In this document: positions 42,648 through 51,105 of the stretch, piece by piece
How the letters are laid out: each line of letters opens with the position of its first letter
Position numbering within the stretch: the first letter of the stretch is position 1
DNA from: CANJBX01 sp035556735
GTDB taxonomy: Bacteria; Pseudomonadota; Alphaproteobacteria; Rhizobiales; Xanthobacteraceae
Length of the DNA: 64,000 bases
Direction of reading: 5' to 3'
Assembly (NCBI GenBank): GCA_035556735.1
Contig: DATMFF010000006.1
Location: 838,572-902,571, forward strand
Notes under the pieces: model-generated
The model's input: only the letters and a program-made list of their open reading frames with translations
The model's database searches: none
Told to the model about the DNA's origin: nothing
Made by a program: the position numbers and the translations under genes

Positions 42648-43472
42648 TCAGCCGGTCTGTTTGTCTGCATAGCGGGCCTGGGCCGCGCCGCCGGCGAGGC
42701 CCGACCATGCGATCGGGCTGCCGGAGATGTTCGCGGCCTCGGCGGGATCGAGCGCGGCGTCCCACGCGTTGGCGCGAAACCGCCGTCCGGACACACCGTC
42801 GCTCGCAGGCGACAGCAGCCACACGATCGGCGCCGCCATCGCGCTCGGCGGGATCAGCCGCTCGGGCGCCGTCTCGACGAACTCCGGCATCATGCGCGTC
42901 GCGGCCGGCCCTCCGGGCACGAGCACGTTCACCGCGACGCCGGTGCCTTCGAGGTCCTTCGCCATGATCGCGGAGAACGCTTCGGCCGCCGCCTTCGCGG
43001 GGCCGTAGGGCGACATCCCCGGCCGGATCATGGTTTCGAGGCTGGTGGTGACGTTGACGATGCGGCCCCAGCCGCGCGCGATCATGCCCGGCACGACCGC
43101 GCTGCACAGGCGGAACACCGCGTCCACGTTCACCGCGAAGATCAGCCGCCGGGTGTCCTCGTCGACCGTCCAGAACTTGACCGGATTGGTCGTGAAGGTG
43201 GGGCTGATGATCTCCTGGCCGATGCCGGCGCAGTTCACGAGGCAGCCCACCGGCCCGAAACCCGCCTGCGCGCGTTCGAGGATCGTGGCGGCGGCGTCCG
43301 GCTGCGTCAGGTCGGCCGCAAGCGTGATGAGCCGCCCGCGCGCGCCGTCCTCGCCACGCGCGAGCTCCAGGAGCACGGCCTCGTCGCGGTCGACGGCAAC
43401 GACGTGATGGCCGGCCTCAAGGAGCGCGGCCGCCATGGCGCGCCCCAGTCCCCGTCCGGCTCCCGTCACCAC
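42648..43472 (-). CDS. Short-chain dehydrogenase of the MarR-controlled operon
   Basis: An SDR whose cofactor motif VTGAGRGLGRAMAAALLEAGHHVVAVDRD lies almost at the annotated start (GTG 43472). A better N-terminus may begin at a CTG at 43493, five bases after a strong GGGAGG ribosome binding site, adding LSTQAAT; no ATG, GTG or TTG is as well placed. CLVNCAGIGQ and the catalytic Y-x3-K in SPYGPAKAAAEAFSA are intact. It is the first gene of a four-gene operon (SDR, Bug receptor, hydrolase, LLM). It may oxidise an alcohol to the ketone used by the flavin monooxygenase. Confidence 0.87.
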   Translation of the reverse strand: MVTGAGRGLGRAMAAALLEAGHHVVAVDRDEAVLLELARGEDGARGRLITLAADLTQPDAAATILERAQAGFGPVGCLVNCAGIGQEIISPTFTTNPVKFWTVDEDTRRLIFAVNVDAVFRLCSAVVPGMIARGWGRIVNVTTSLETMIRPGMSPYGPAKAAAEAFSAIMAKDLEGTGVAVNVLVPGGPAATRMMPEFVETAPERLIPPSAMAAPIVWLLSPASDGVSGRRFRANAWDAALDPAEAANISGSPIAWSGLAGGAAQARYADKQTG

Positions 43473-43518
43473 CGTCGCTGCCTGCGTTGACAGTCTGTCC
43501 TCCCGCGCGCGATTGATA

Positions 43519-43536
43519 TCGTCACATTTGTTACGA
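43519..43536. promoter_or_regulatory. MarR-type operator in the SDR/MarR divergent promoter
   Basis: On the minus strand the site reads TCGTAACAAATGTGACGA, a 7-4-7 dyad. It lies 26 bp before the CTG of the SDR gene and about 77 bp before the MarR start. It differs in one base from the site at 30139-30156. Confidence 0.7.
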
Positions 43537-43612
43537 CATATCCAGACGCCCGGGTCGTGTCAACGTTCCGCCGCCGACTCAGGTAGAACCGGCCGTGCGA
43601 GAGGCATTCCGA

Positions 43613-44251
43613 ATGGCGAAACCGAAAACCAAGACGACGCAGCGCGCCGCGGCGGCGGCCGGCGGGCACTACCGCTTCGACCTTGAGCATTTCGTCCCCT
43701 ACCGCGTATCGATCCTGGCGACGCTGATCCGGCGCGCGCTCTCCGAGATCTATCGCGACGATCCGGGCCTGACCGAGCCGGAATGGAAGGTCTTCACCAC
43801 CATCGCGCACATGGGGCCGCTGCCCTCGGGCGACATCGGCCTGCACATGACGCTCGACCGCATGGCGATCAGCCGCGCGCTCGGGCGGCTGATCTCGCTG
43901 CAGCTCGTCGGCCGCGCGCCGCTTCCAAGCGACGCGCGCATGTCGGAGGTGAACCTCACGCCGCATGGCTCGAAAGTGTTCGACAAGCTCGCGCGGCAGG
44001 CGGTGGAGATCGAGAAGGCGATCCTTGCGCCGCTCAGCGCCGGCGAGGTCGGCGTTCTGCTGGCTCTCATCGACAAGATCGAAATGAACTTCCGCGCCCA
44101 TGGAAGCCCGCGCCGGCCGGTCCTGATCGCGACGGCCAAGGCCATGTCGAGCGCGATGGCGGGCGCGAGGTCGAGCGGCGCGGCGAGACCGTCTGCGAAG
44201 GCGGGCGCGCGGCGCCCGCGCAAGAAGGCGCCGTCCCGCGCATCGGGCTGA
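43613..44251 (+). CDS. MarR-family transcriptional regulator, copy 1
   Basis: A 212-residue regulator; ATG 43613 is preferred, GTG 43595 is in frame. The winged helix spans YRDDPGLTEPEWKVFTTIAHMGPLPSGDIGLHMTLDRMAISRALGRLISLQLVGRAPLPSDARMSEVNLTPHG. A lysine/arginine- and alanine-rich tail of about 45 residues (SSAMAGARSSGAARPSAKAGARRPRKKAP) follows, longer than usual and probably disordered and DNA-contacting. It diverges from the SDR operon, and the 18-bp dyad between them is the natural binding site. The same dyad at the Baeyer-Villiger promoter suggests it also controls that gene. Confidence 0.92.
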   Translation: MAKPKTKTTQRAAAAAGGHYRFDLEHFVPYRVSILATLIRRALSEIYRDDPGLTEPEWKVFTTIAHMGPLPSGDIGLHMTLDRMAISRALGRLISLQLVGRAPLPSDARMSEVNLTPHGSKVFDKLARQAVEIEKAILAPLSAGEVGVLLALIDKIEMNFRAHGSPRRPVLIATAKAMSSAMAGARSSGAARPSAKAGARRPRKKAPSRASG

Positions 44252-44293
44252 TGCGCGTCCTCGTCGCCGTCCTCATGCGCGCGGATGCTGCCG

Positions 44294-44320
44294 TTGCGTT
44301 TCAATATTTGCGTTTCAATA
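44294..44320 (+). repeat. Direct repeat upstream of the ABC importer operon
   Basis: TTGCGTTTCAATA occurs twice with a period of 14 (44294-44306 and 44308-44320), in an AT-rich patch between the MarR gene and the ABC transporter. It may be a binding site for an activator. Confidence 0.5.
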
Positions 44321-44424
44321 GATGACACGCGTGCGGTCGCGCCGTTGCGTGCCGTCAGGCCCTGTGATCTCATCCGCGTCAAGACCGGCCGCCAAGACCG
44401 GCGCTCGCAGATGGGGAGACCAGG

Positions 44425-45213
44425 GTGGCGGCGTCGCAGATCGTCGTGGATGGCCTCGGCCACACGTTCAAGCCCGCGCGGCAGCGCGAAGTAGTCGCGC
44501 TTGAGGGCGTCTCGCTCTCCGTGGCGGATCGCGAGTTCGTCGCCGTCGTCGGGCCGTCCGGCTGCGGCAAGTCCACCTTGCTGTACATGCTGGGCGGCTT
44601 TCTGCCGGTCCAGCACGGGCAGATCCTCGTCGATGGCAAACCCGTCGCGGGACCGGGCCCGGATCGCGGGATCGTCTTTCAGCACTTCGCGCTGTTTCCC
44701 TGGAAGACCGTTCGCCAGAATGTGCTCTATGGCCTCGAGCGCGCCGGGATGCCGCGCGACGAGCGTGAGAAGCGGGCGCGTGCCTTCATCGACCTCGTCG
44801 GGCTCACGGGGTTCGAGGACAGCTACCCCTCGCAGCTCTCGGGCGGCATGAAGCAGCGCGCGGCGATCGCGCGCACGCTCGCGGTGGATCCCAAGATCCT
44901 GCTGATGGACGAGCCGTTCGGCGCGCTCGACGCGCAGACGCGCAGCCTCATGCAGATGGAGCTCTTGCGCATCTGGGAGCGCTCGCCGAAGACCGTGATC
45001 TTCGTCACCCACGACGTGCAGGAGGCGGTCTATCTCGCCAACCGCGTGATCGTGATGTCGGCGCGCCCGGGACGCGTGAAGGCGGTGGTCGAGATCGGCG
45101 AGGGCAAGAGCGCTGCGGCCAACTTCAAGAGCAAGGAATTCGCCGACAAGGTGGACGAGGTCTGGGAACTGGTCCGTTCGGAAGCGATCCGGTCGCAGGG
45201 GGCCGCGGCGTGA
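44425..45213 (+). CDS. ABC transporter ATP-binding protein, NitT/TauT (SsuB) type
   Basis: A 262-residue ATPase from GTG 44425. Walker A is VVGPSGCGKSTLL, the Q-loop GIVFQHFALFPWKTVRQNV, the signature YPSQLSGGMKQRAAIARTLA, Walker B ILLMDEPFGALDAQT and the switch VIFVTHDVQEAVYLANRV. The FPWKTVRQNV segment is typical of the nitrate/sulfonate/taurine importers. GGGGAG lies upstream. Its stop overlaps the next gene by GTGA. The operon continues with two permeases and a periplasmic receptor. Confidence 0.95.
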   Translation: MAASQIVVDGLGHTFKPARQREVVALEGVSLSVADREFVAVVGPSGCGKSTLLYMLGGFLPVQHGQILVDGKPVAGPGPDRGIVFQHFALFPWKTVRQNVLYGLERAGMPRDEREKRARAFIDLVGLTGFEDSYPSQLSGGMKQRAAIARTLAVDPKILLMDEPFGALDAQTRSLMQMELLRIWERSPKTVIFVTHDVQEAVYLANRVIVMSARPGRVKAVVEIGEGKSAAANFKSKEFADKVDEVWELVRSEAIRSQGAAA

Positions 45214-45962
45214 CGCGGACGCTCACCATCGCGACGCGCTACGTTCCGCTCCTCATCCTGGCGCTGGCATGGGAGGCGGCGCCCACATTCGGCCTCGTCT
45301 CCACGCACACATTGCCGACGTTGAGCAGCGTGCTGGTCGCGCTCGGGAAGCTCACCCTGAGCGGCGATCTGCTGGTGCACGGCGCAAGCTCGCTCTATCG
45401 CACCGCCGCCGGCCTCGGCCTCGCGATCGTCGCCGGCACGACGGCCGGCCTGTTCATGGCCTGGTCGGGCCTCGTGCAGGCGATCGTGCAGCCGGTCATC
45501 CGCCTGTTCTATCCCATGCCCAAGTCCGCGCTTATCCCCGTCCTCGCGCTGTGGCTCGGTTTCGGCGACGGCTCGAAGATCGCGCTGATCTTCCTCGGAT
45601 GCCTGCTGCCCATCACCATCGGCGCCTACAATGGCGCGCGCGGCAGCGAGCAGACGCTGGTCTGGTCGGCGCGCAGCCTCGGCGCAAGCCGTCTGCGCAT
45701 GCTGTGGGACGTGATGGTTCCGAGCGCGCTGCCCGAATTGCTCGCGGGCATCCGCATCGCCTTGGCCTATTCGTTCATCCTGCTGGTCTCATCCGAGCTG
45801 GTCGCGGCACAAAAGGGCCTCGGCTACATGATCGGCATGCTGGGCGAGGGCGGCGTCTACGACGCCATGTTCGCGATGGTCCTCACCATCGGGGCGCTCG
45901 GGTTCTTCGCCGATCGCGCGTTCCAGCACGGCGCGCGCAGGATATTGCAATGGCAGGAGTAG
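45210..45962 (+). CDS. ABC transporter permease, NitT/TauT type (first)
   Basis: A 250-residue inner-membrane protein with about six helices. The EAA cytoplasmic loop, which docks on the ATPase, is SEQTLVWSARSLGASRLRMLWDVMVPSALPELLAGIRIAL. GTG 45210 overlaps the ATPase stop. It overlaps the second permease by 13 nt. Two different permeases probably form a heterodimer, unusual for a family that often uses a homodimer. Confidence 0.93.
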   Translation: MTRTLTIATRYVPLLILALAWEAAPTFGLVSTHTLPTLSSVLVALGKLTLSGDLLVHGASSLYRTAAGLGLAIVAGTTAGLFMAWSGLVQAIVQPVIRLFYPMPKSALIPVLALWLGFGDGSKIALIFLGCLLPITIGAYNGARGSEQTLVWSARSLGASRLRMLWDVMVPSALPELLAGIRIALAYSFILLVSSELVAAQKGLGYMIGMLGEGGVYDAMFAMVLTIGALGFFADRAFQHGARRILQWQE

Positions 45963-46789
45963 AGCAGACCGCGGCCTGCCGGCCCCCGGCGCGGCGCGCG
46001 CTGCCGGAACTGCGGCTCGCGGCGCGGCTGCGCGCGTGTCTCCCGTTCCTGATGATCGCACTGCTGCTCGCCGCCTGGGAGATCGTCGCGCACAGTCCTC
46101 TGGTCACGCCCTTCATGCTGCCGCCGATCGAAGCGGTGGCGGACCGCCTCGTCGCCGACGCCGCTGGCGGCGACGTGGTCCGCAATCTCTCGGCGACGCT
46201 GGCGAGGACGGCCATCGGCTTTTCCCTGGCGGCGGCGGTCGGCATCGCCTTGGGCATCCTGATGGTGCACAACCGCATCGTGTTCTGGTTCTTCGATCCG
46301 GTCATCTCGGCCGGATTCCCGGTGCCGAAGGTGGCGCTGCTGCCGATCTTTATCCTCTGGTTCGGGCTGTACGACGTCTCCAAGATCATGCTGATCGCCG
46401 CCAATGCGGTGTTCCCGGTGGTGACCGCGACCGTCCTCGGCCTGCGCGGCGTCGATCGTCACCTCATCTGGTCGGCCCGCAGCCTCGGCGCCGGCGAGCG
46501 CCGCATCGCCTGGGAGATCGTGCTGCCCGCCGCGCTGCCCCAGATCCTCACGGGTCTGCAGATCGCGCTGCCGATCTCGCTGATCGTCGCCATCGTGTCC
46601 GAGATCGTCATGAGCGGCGACGGGCTTGGCGGGGCCATGATGGAGGGCGCGCGCTCGCTGGATTCGCCGGCGGTGTTCGCCGGCATCGTGGAGATCGCCG
46701 CCGCCGGCTATTGCCTCGTCAAGCTCGTCGAGCTGGCGCGCCGGCGGCTCCTGGTGTGGCATTCGGAGACGACGACGAATTTCGGCTGA
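45950..46789 (+). CDS. ABC transporter permease, NitT/TauT type (second)
   Basis: A 279-residue protein from ATG 45950, inside the end of the first permease gene. Helices begin at about 29 (ACLPFLMIALLLAAWEIVAHS); the EAA loop is VDRHLIWSARSLGAGERRIAWEIVLPAALPQILTGLQIALPISLI. The frame is open much further upstream, through the first permease, but the conserved family N-terminus starts here. Related to SsuC/TauC permeases. Confidence 0.92.
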   Translation: MAGVEQTAACRPPARRALPELRLAARLRACLPFLMIALLLAAWEIVAHSPLVTPFMLPPIEAVADRLVADAAGGDVVRNLSATLARTAIGFSLAAAVGIALGILMVHNRIVFWFFDPVISAGFPVPKVALLPIFILWFGLYDVSKIMLIAANAVFPVVTATVLGLRGVDRHLIWSARSLGAGERRIAWEIVLPAALPQILTGLQIALPISLIVAIVSEIVMSGDGLGGAMMEGARSLDSPAVFAGIVEIAAAGYCLVKLVELARRRLLVWHSETTTNFG

Positions 46790-46900
46790 GCGGTTCGAAC
46801 ATCTCGGTCCCGCATGCGAGGGCCGGGGAACGTGTGCATGACAATCGAGCGCCGACGCACGTGAACGGCGCCGTCGATATCAACCCAGGGAGGGACGTCA

Positions 46901-47947
46901 GTGATTGTGTCATCGCAGGTGGGCCGTGCCGGATCACGGTCATGGAGCTTGGTGTCGGCGGCGCTGGTCCTGTGCGCGCTGACGGTGCCGGCAGCGACGG
47001 CGCGCGCGCAGGAGCCCGTCAAGATCCGCGTGTCGTGGGTGGCGGTGCCGAACAATCTGCCGCCCTTCATGTTCAGGAAGGCGGGGCTCGCCAAGCATCA
47101 GGGCAAATCCTACAGCATGGAGGCGGTACAGTACCGCGCCACGCCTCAGAGCATTGCCGCGCTCGCGACCGGAGACCTCGAGATCGCGCTGCTGGCCTAC
47201 TCGTCGTTCCCGCTGGCGATCCAGAACGCCAACATGCAGGACCTGCGCATCATCGCCGACGAGTTTCAGGACGGCGCGGAAGGCTATTACAGCGCGCAGT
47301 TCATGGTGCTCAAGGATGGGCCGGTCAAGACGATCTCCGACATCAAGGGCAAGGTCGTCGCCGTCAATGCGCGCAATGGCGCGACCCACGTGGCCGCGCG
47401 CAGCGTGCTGCGCAAGAATGGCGTGCAGGACCGCGACTATACGGTCGTGGAGGTCGCGTTCGCCAACATGCGCTCGGTGCTCGCCGAGAAGAAGGCCGAT
47501 CTCATCAGCACCGCGACGCCGCAATTCTCCTTCGACCCGGACATCCTCGCGCTCGCGCGACCGCTGTTCGCGCAGAAGGACACCTTCGGGAAGACCGACG
47601 TCGTCATCTGGGTTGCCCGGCAGAGCTTCCTGGAGAAAAATCGCGCGGCGGTCGTCGATTTGCTGGAGGACATGCTGCGGGCCCGGCGCTACCTGTTCGA
47701 TCCCGCCAACCACGACGAGGCGGTGAGCATCGTCTCGGAGTTCTCGAAGGTGCCGCCCGAGAAGCTCAAGTCGTGGATGTTCACGAAGAAGGACTACTAC
47801 CGCGATCCGGATGCGCGTCCCGACGCCGCGGCGCTGCAGGCCAATATCGACCAGCTCCACCGGGAGGGTGCGCTCAAGCAGACCGTCGAGGTCAAGAAGT
47901 ATCTCGATCTGAGCCTGCTCGAGGAAGCCATCAAGCGTCCGCGCTAG
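46901..47947 (+). CDS. ABC transporter substrate-binding protein, NitT/TauT type
   Basis: A 348-residue protein from GTG 46901 with GGGAGG upstream and a signal peptide (WSLVSAALVLCALTVPAATARAQ). VKIRVSWVAVPNNLPPFMFRKAGLAKHQGKSYSMEAVQYRATPQSIAALATGDLEIALLAYSSFPLAIQN is the type 2 periplasmic-binding fold of SsuA/TauA/ThiY-like receptors. It ends the ABC operon. Substrate unknown; in this catabolic region an aromatic or sulfonated compound is conceivable. A CGTCCGC/GCGGACG hairpin (47936-47956) spans the stop codon. Confidence 0.92.
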   Translation: MIVSSQVGRAGSRSWSLVSAALVLCALTVPAATARAQEPVKIRVSWVAVPNNLPPFMFRKAGLAKHQGKSYSMEAVQYRATPQSIAALATGDLEIALLAYSSFPLAIQNANMQDLRIIADEFQDGAEGYYSAQFMVLKDGPVKTISDIKGKVVAVNARNGATHVAARSVLRKNGVQDRDYTVVEVAFANMRSVLAEKKADLISTATPQFSFDPDILALARPLFAQKDTFGKTDVVIWVARQSFLEKNRAAVVDLLEDMLRARRYLFDPANHDEAVSIVSEFSKVPPEKLKSWMFTKKDYYRDPDARPDAAALQANIDQLHREGALKQTVEVKKYLDLSLLEEAIKRPR

Positions 47948-48015
47948 CGGCGGACGGCGGGCAGGCCGCGATCTCGCGGAGCGGAAGGCGTGCGGCCGGC
48001 AAGTCCCGTCCGCCG

Positions 48016-48558
48016 TCAGCCGCGAGCCGACTTCCTGCGCTTGGAATTGCCGGCTTTCGGCGCTTCGTCGTAGGGGCCGGCTTCGGCGAGTGCCACGCAC
48101 GCGCGGTCGAGCAAGGCGAGGAGCTGCCGCAGTTCCTGCGCCGAGAGCGCCTCGCGGATCGGCCGGCCACCCTGTGACGCCGGCGGAAGCATCTTCTGCA
48201 AGAGCGCCTTTCCCTTGGCGGTGAGCTTGAGGGCGTGACGCCGGCGGTCGTGCGCCTGGCGCACGCGGGTCGCGAGGTCCCGCCGCTCCAGTTCGTCGAT
48301 GATCGCCACCACGGCGGACTTGTCCATCCCAAGCCCTTGCGCGAGCTGGTTCTGCGAGCAGCCGGGGTTGGCCGCGATCAGCGCCAGCGCCGAGAAGGCG
48401 CCTGTTCGCAATCCGAACGGAGCGAGCGCATTCGCCATCCGCGCGCTCAGGAGATTCCACAGGATGCGGACGCGCGGTCCGACGAAATCATCGAGCAGTC
48501 CGGGCTGCAACGCCTCGGTCTGGTCCGGCTCCTCGATCTCGACATCCGCTTGCGTCAT
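48016..48558 (-). CDS. MarR-family transcriptional regulator, copy 2
   Basis: A 180-residue regulator from ATG 48558 (ATG 48585 also possible). GAFSALALIAANPGCSQNQLAQGLGMDKSAVVAIIDELERRDLATRVRQAHDRRRHALKLTAKGK is the winged helix with the MarR DRR wing; a charged tail SKRRKSARG closes it. It diverges from the thioredoxin reductase gene (48883). The 324-nt intergenic region (48559-48882) has no gene but contains two GTT-N9-AAC dyads, a motif found also before the flavoprotein and selenoprotein genes, so this is the likely regulator of that redox cluster. Confidence 0.93.
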   Translation of the reverse strand: MTQADVEIEEPDQTEALQPGLLDDFVGPRVRILWNLLSARMANALAPFGLRTGAFSALALIAANPGCSQNQLAQGLGMDKSAVVAIIDELERRDLATRVRQAHDRRRHALKLTAKGKALLQKMLPPASQGGRPIREALSAQELRQLLALLDRACVALAEAGPYDEAPKAGNSKRRKSARG

Positions 48559-48600
48559 GGCCGTCTCCGCGGTGGGCGCAAACAATCGATAAAAACTATG

Positions 48601-48615
48601 GTTCGATCATGCAAC
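48601..48615. promoter_or_regulatory. GTT-N9-AAC dyad upstream of MarR copy 2
   Basis: GTT-CGATCATGC-AAC, preceded by TATG, 43 bp upstream of the MarR ATG. Related dyads lie at 48804, 50957 and 52928. Confidence 0.4.
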
Positions 48616-48803
48616 AGGTTTGGGCGCGCTACGTCGAACCGCGCACAAATGCCGCGCCCGCCGCGGCGTCCCGCAGCAAGCGAGCGCGGACACACGAATG
48701 CCGCGCGGCCGATGCCGCAGTGCGGCAACCGCGCCCCGCTCTCCGATTCGCCGCCAGCGCCGAATGCTGCGTGCCCGCAAGGAATATCGTTCATTGCAAG
48801 ATG

Positions 48804-48818
48804 GTTGTCTATTGCAAC
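48804..48818. promoter_or_regulatory. GTT-N9-AAC dyad upstream of trxB-like gene
   Basis: ATG-GTT-GTCTATTGC-AAC, 64 bp before the ATG at 48883. Its flank ATGGTT matches the site before the MarR gene. Confidence 0.4.
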
Positions 48819-48882
48819 GAAATGGCGCCTGGGGCAGGTTCCCGGCGTCGTGCCATGAACTGACCAATTCGGGGGCTCTCTG

Positions 48883-49854
48883 ATGAAGCAGGCCACATCC
48901 CAGCATGCGCCGGTGATCGTCATCGGCGCGGGTCCAGCCGGCTACACGGCGGCGATCTACGCCGCCCGCGCGATGATGCGGCCGATGATCATTTCGAGCG
49001 AGCCGGGCGGGCAGCTCATGATCACGACCGATGTCGAGAACTATCCAGGCTTCGCCGAGCCGATCCAGGGCCCCTGGCTGATGGAGCAGATGCGGCTGCA
49101 GGCCGAGCACGTCGGCGCCACGATCGTGCACGACTACATCACCAAGGTCGAGCTGTCGGGATCGCCGTTCCGCCTCACCGGCGACGGCGGCGCCGTTTAC
49201 ACCTGCGACGCGCTCATCATCGCGACGGGGGCGAAGGCCAGGTGGCTTGGGCTTGCCTCGGAAGATACCTTCAAGGGGGCTGGCGTGTCCGCCTGCGCCA
49301 CCTGCGACGGCTTCTTCTACCGCAACAAGGACGTGGTGGTCGTCGGCGGCGGAAACTCCGCGGTCGAGGAGGCGCTCTATCTCGCCAACATCGCCTCGAA
49401 GGTCACCGTCGTCCACCGCCGCGACTCGTTCCGCGCCGAGCGCATCATGCAGGACCGGCTGTTCAAGCATCCGAAGATCGAGGTCGTCTGGGACCACGCG
49501 GTCGAGGAGATCTGCGGCGGCGGTTCGCCGGCCGCCGTCACCCACGTGCGCCTGAAGAACGTGAAGACCGGCGCGGTCACCGAGCGCGAGACGCGCGGCG
49601 TGTTCGTCGCCATCGGGCACCAGCCGGCGTCGGAGCTCTTCGTCGGCCAGATCGACATGAAGCCGAACGGCTACATCAAGACCGTTCCCAACTCGACCGC
49701 AACCAACATCCCCGGCGTGTTCGCGGCGGGCGATGTCGCCGACGACGTGTTCCGGCAGGCGGTCACGGCCGCCGGCCTCGGCTGCATGGCGGCGCTCGAG
49801 GCCGAGCGCTGGCTCACCGCACGCGCGCCGGCGCACAGCGTTGCGGCGGAGTAG
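48883..49854 (+). CDS. Thioredoxin reductase-like flavoprotein
   Basis: A 323-residue protein of the low-molecular-weight TrxR family: FAD site VIVIGAGPAGYTAAIYAARA, redox disulfide ACATCDGFFYRNKDVVVVGGGNSAVEEALYLA (CATC followed by the NADPH site), and TNIPGVFAAGDVADDVFRQAVTAAGLGCMAALEAERWL. It reduces a thioredoxin-like partner with NADPH. It may be the housekeeping trxB or a dedicated copy; its position beside a second TrxR-like gene and a UxxC selenoprotein, and the shared operator motif, favour a dedicated role. Confidence 0.95.
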   Translation: MKQATSQHAPVIVIGAGPAGYTAAIYAARAMMRPMIISSEPGGQLMITTDVENYPGFAEPIQGPWLMEQMRLQAEHVGATIVHDYITKVELSGSPFRLTGDGGAVYTCDALIIATGAKARWLGLASEDTFKGAGVSACATCDGFFYRNKDVVVVGGGNSAVEEALYLANIASKVTVVHRRDSFRAERIMQDRLFKHPKIEVVWDHAVEEICGGGSPAAVTHVRLKNVKTGAVTERETRGVFVAIGHQPASELFVGQIDMKPNGYIKTVPNSTATNIPGVFAAGDVADDVFRQAVTAAGLGCMAALEAERWLTARAPAHSVAAE

Positions 49855-49983
49855 GGGACCGGAGGACGGCGAGCTGACGGGGCGCTGACGCGATCGTCCT
49901 CGTCACTGGCGGGGAAGGACCTCGGCGTCACGCTGCGCCGTGTGACGAAAAGTTTGGCACCGAAGGCCGGCAGAGGCCCGTCC

Positions 49984-50916
49984 TCAGCTACGCCACTCGC
50001 CGGTTGCGAGGTAGCGCTCGATCGCACCGGCGGCCGCGGCGCCATCGCCCATTGCGGCCGCGGCGCGGTGAGGGGACGCCTCGCGCACATTGCCGACGGC
50101 GCACAGGCCCGGCGCTTGCGTGCGCATGGCGGCATCGACGCGGACGCGGCCGGCGGCGTCGAGCGGAACGAGATCGCGCACCAGCGCCGTATTCGGCACG
50201 AGGCCGATGCAGGCGAAGACCGCCGCGGTGTCGACGTCGCTCTCGGCGCCCGAGCCGATGTCCTTGACGCGCACGCGGCTGACGGTGGGATCGCCCGCGA
50301 TCTCCGTCACGGTCGCGCCAAAGCGCAGCTCGATCTTCGGATTGCCGGTGATGCGCTCCCTGTAGCTCGCCTGGCCGGTGAGGGTATCGCCGCGTTCGAT
50401 CATGATCACCTTCGTCACGTGGTCGGCGAGGGTGAGCGCCTCCTGCATGCCGGTGTCGCCGCCGCCCACCACCACGGCGATCTTGTTGCGCAGGAGCGGC
50501 GCGTCGCAGCTTGCGCACTCGCTCACGCCCTTGCCCGCGAGGCGCTCCTCGCCGGGCACGTCGAGCTTGGCGAGGGCGGTTCCCGTCGCGATCACGACCG
50601 CGCGCGCCGTCATCTCGCCGTCGCTGCTCGTCAGACGCCAGCGCTCGCCGTTCTGGTCGAGGGCATCGCAACTGCTCGTCATGAATTCGACGCCGGCGTT
50701 GCTCGCCTGCTCCTGTGTCATCGGGCAGAGGTCGTAGCCCGGCACGCCGTCCGGGAACCCGGGCACGCCTTCGATCTTGTCGATGCTGACGAGCTGGCCG
50801 CCGATCACGTCGCCGGTGAGGATCGCCGTGCGCCGGCCGAGCCGCGCGCTGGCCAGGGCCGCGCTCATGCCGGCCATCCCGCCGCCCACGACCACCACGT
50901 CGTATTCACCGCTCAT
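49984..50916 (-). CDS. Second thioredoxin reductase-like flavoprotein
   Basis: A 310-residue protein from ATG 50916, with CGGGAGG upstream. FAD site YDVVVVGGGMAGMSAALASARLG; active site SECASCDAPLLRNKIAVVVGGGDTGMQEALTLADHV with CASC replacing the usual CATC; C-terminal APGLCAVGNVREASPHRAAAAMGDGAAAAGAI, where GDVR-like FAD contact is GNVR. It is more divergent than the gene at 48883 and may serve a particular partner. It is transcribed from its own promoter, downstream of and in the same direction as the selenoprotein gene. Confidence 0.92.
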   Translation of the reverse strand: MSGEYDVVVVGGGMAGMSAALASARLGRRTAILTGDVIGGQLVSIDKIEGVPGFPDGVPGYDLCPMTQEQASNAGVEFMTSSCDALDQNGERWRLTSSDGEMTARAVVIATGTALAKLDVPGEERLAGKGVSECASCDAPLLRNKIAVVVGGGDTGMQEALTLADHVTKVIMIERGDTLTGQASYRERITGNPKIELRFGATVTEIAGDPTVSRVRVKDIGSGAESDVDTAAVFACIGLVPNTALVRDLVPLDAAGRVRVDAAMRTQAPGLCAVGNVREASPHRAAAAMGDGAAAAGAIERYLATGEWRS

Positions 50917-50950
50917 CGCATCCTCCCGGGCTCCGCTTTTCAGGTGGCGG

Positions 50951-50980
50951 ATAATAGTTGTAATGATCAACTATTGTAAA
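50951..50980 (-). promoter_or_regulatory. Promoter with embedded operator for the second TrxR-like gene
   Basis: On the minus strand, TTTACA (50980-50975) and TATTAT (50956-50951) lie 18 nt apart. The spacer holds the perfect dyad AATAGTTG-N7-CAACTATT (50953-50975), whose core is GTT-N9-AAC. A repressor bound there would block RNA polymerase. Confidence 0.65.
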
Positions 50981-51105
50981 GAGCCCGGCAGCGCCGGGGC
51001 ATGGGCGCCACGTGGGCTGCGGACCGGCTTCATCGACGGGTCCGCGCCGCGGGGATGAATGAACTCGCGGCGCTTGCGGTCGAGTGCGGGCGCGCGACGC
51101 TGCAC

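Noticed and set aside
44294..44320. GTTTCAAT-containing repeats as a CRISPR array
   Set aside because: Only two copies with a one-base gap, no spacers and no cas genes.
49927..49946. GTCAC...GTGAC hairpin between the convergent TrxR-like genes as a terminator
   Set aside because: Only a 5-bp stem with a long loop; not convincing.
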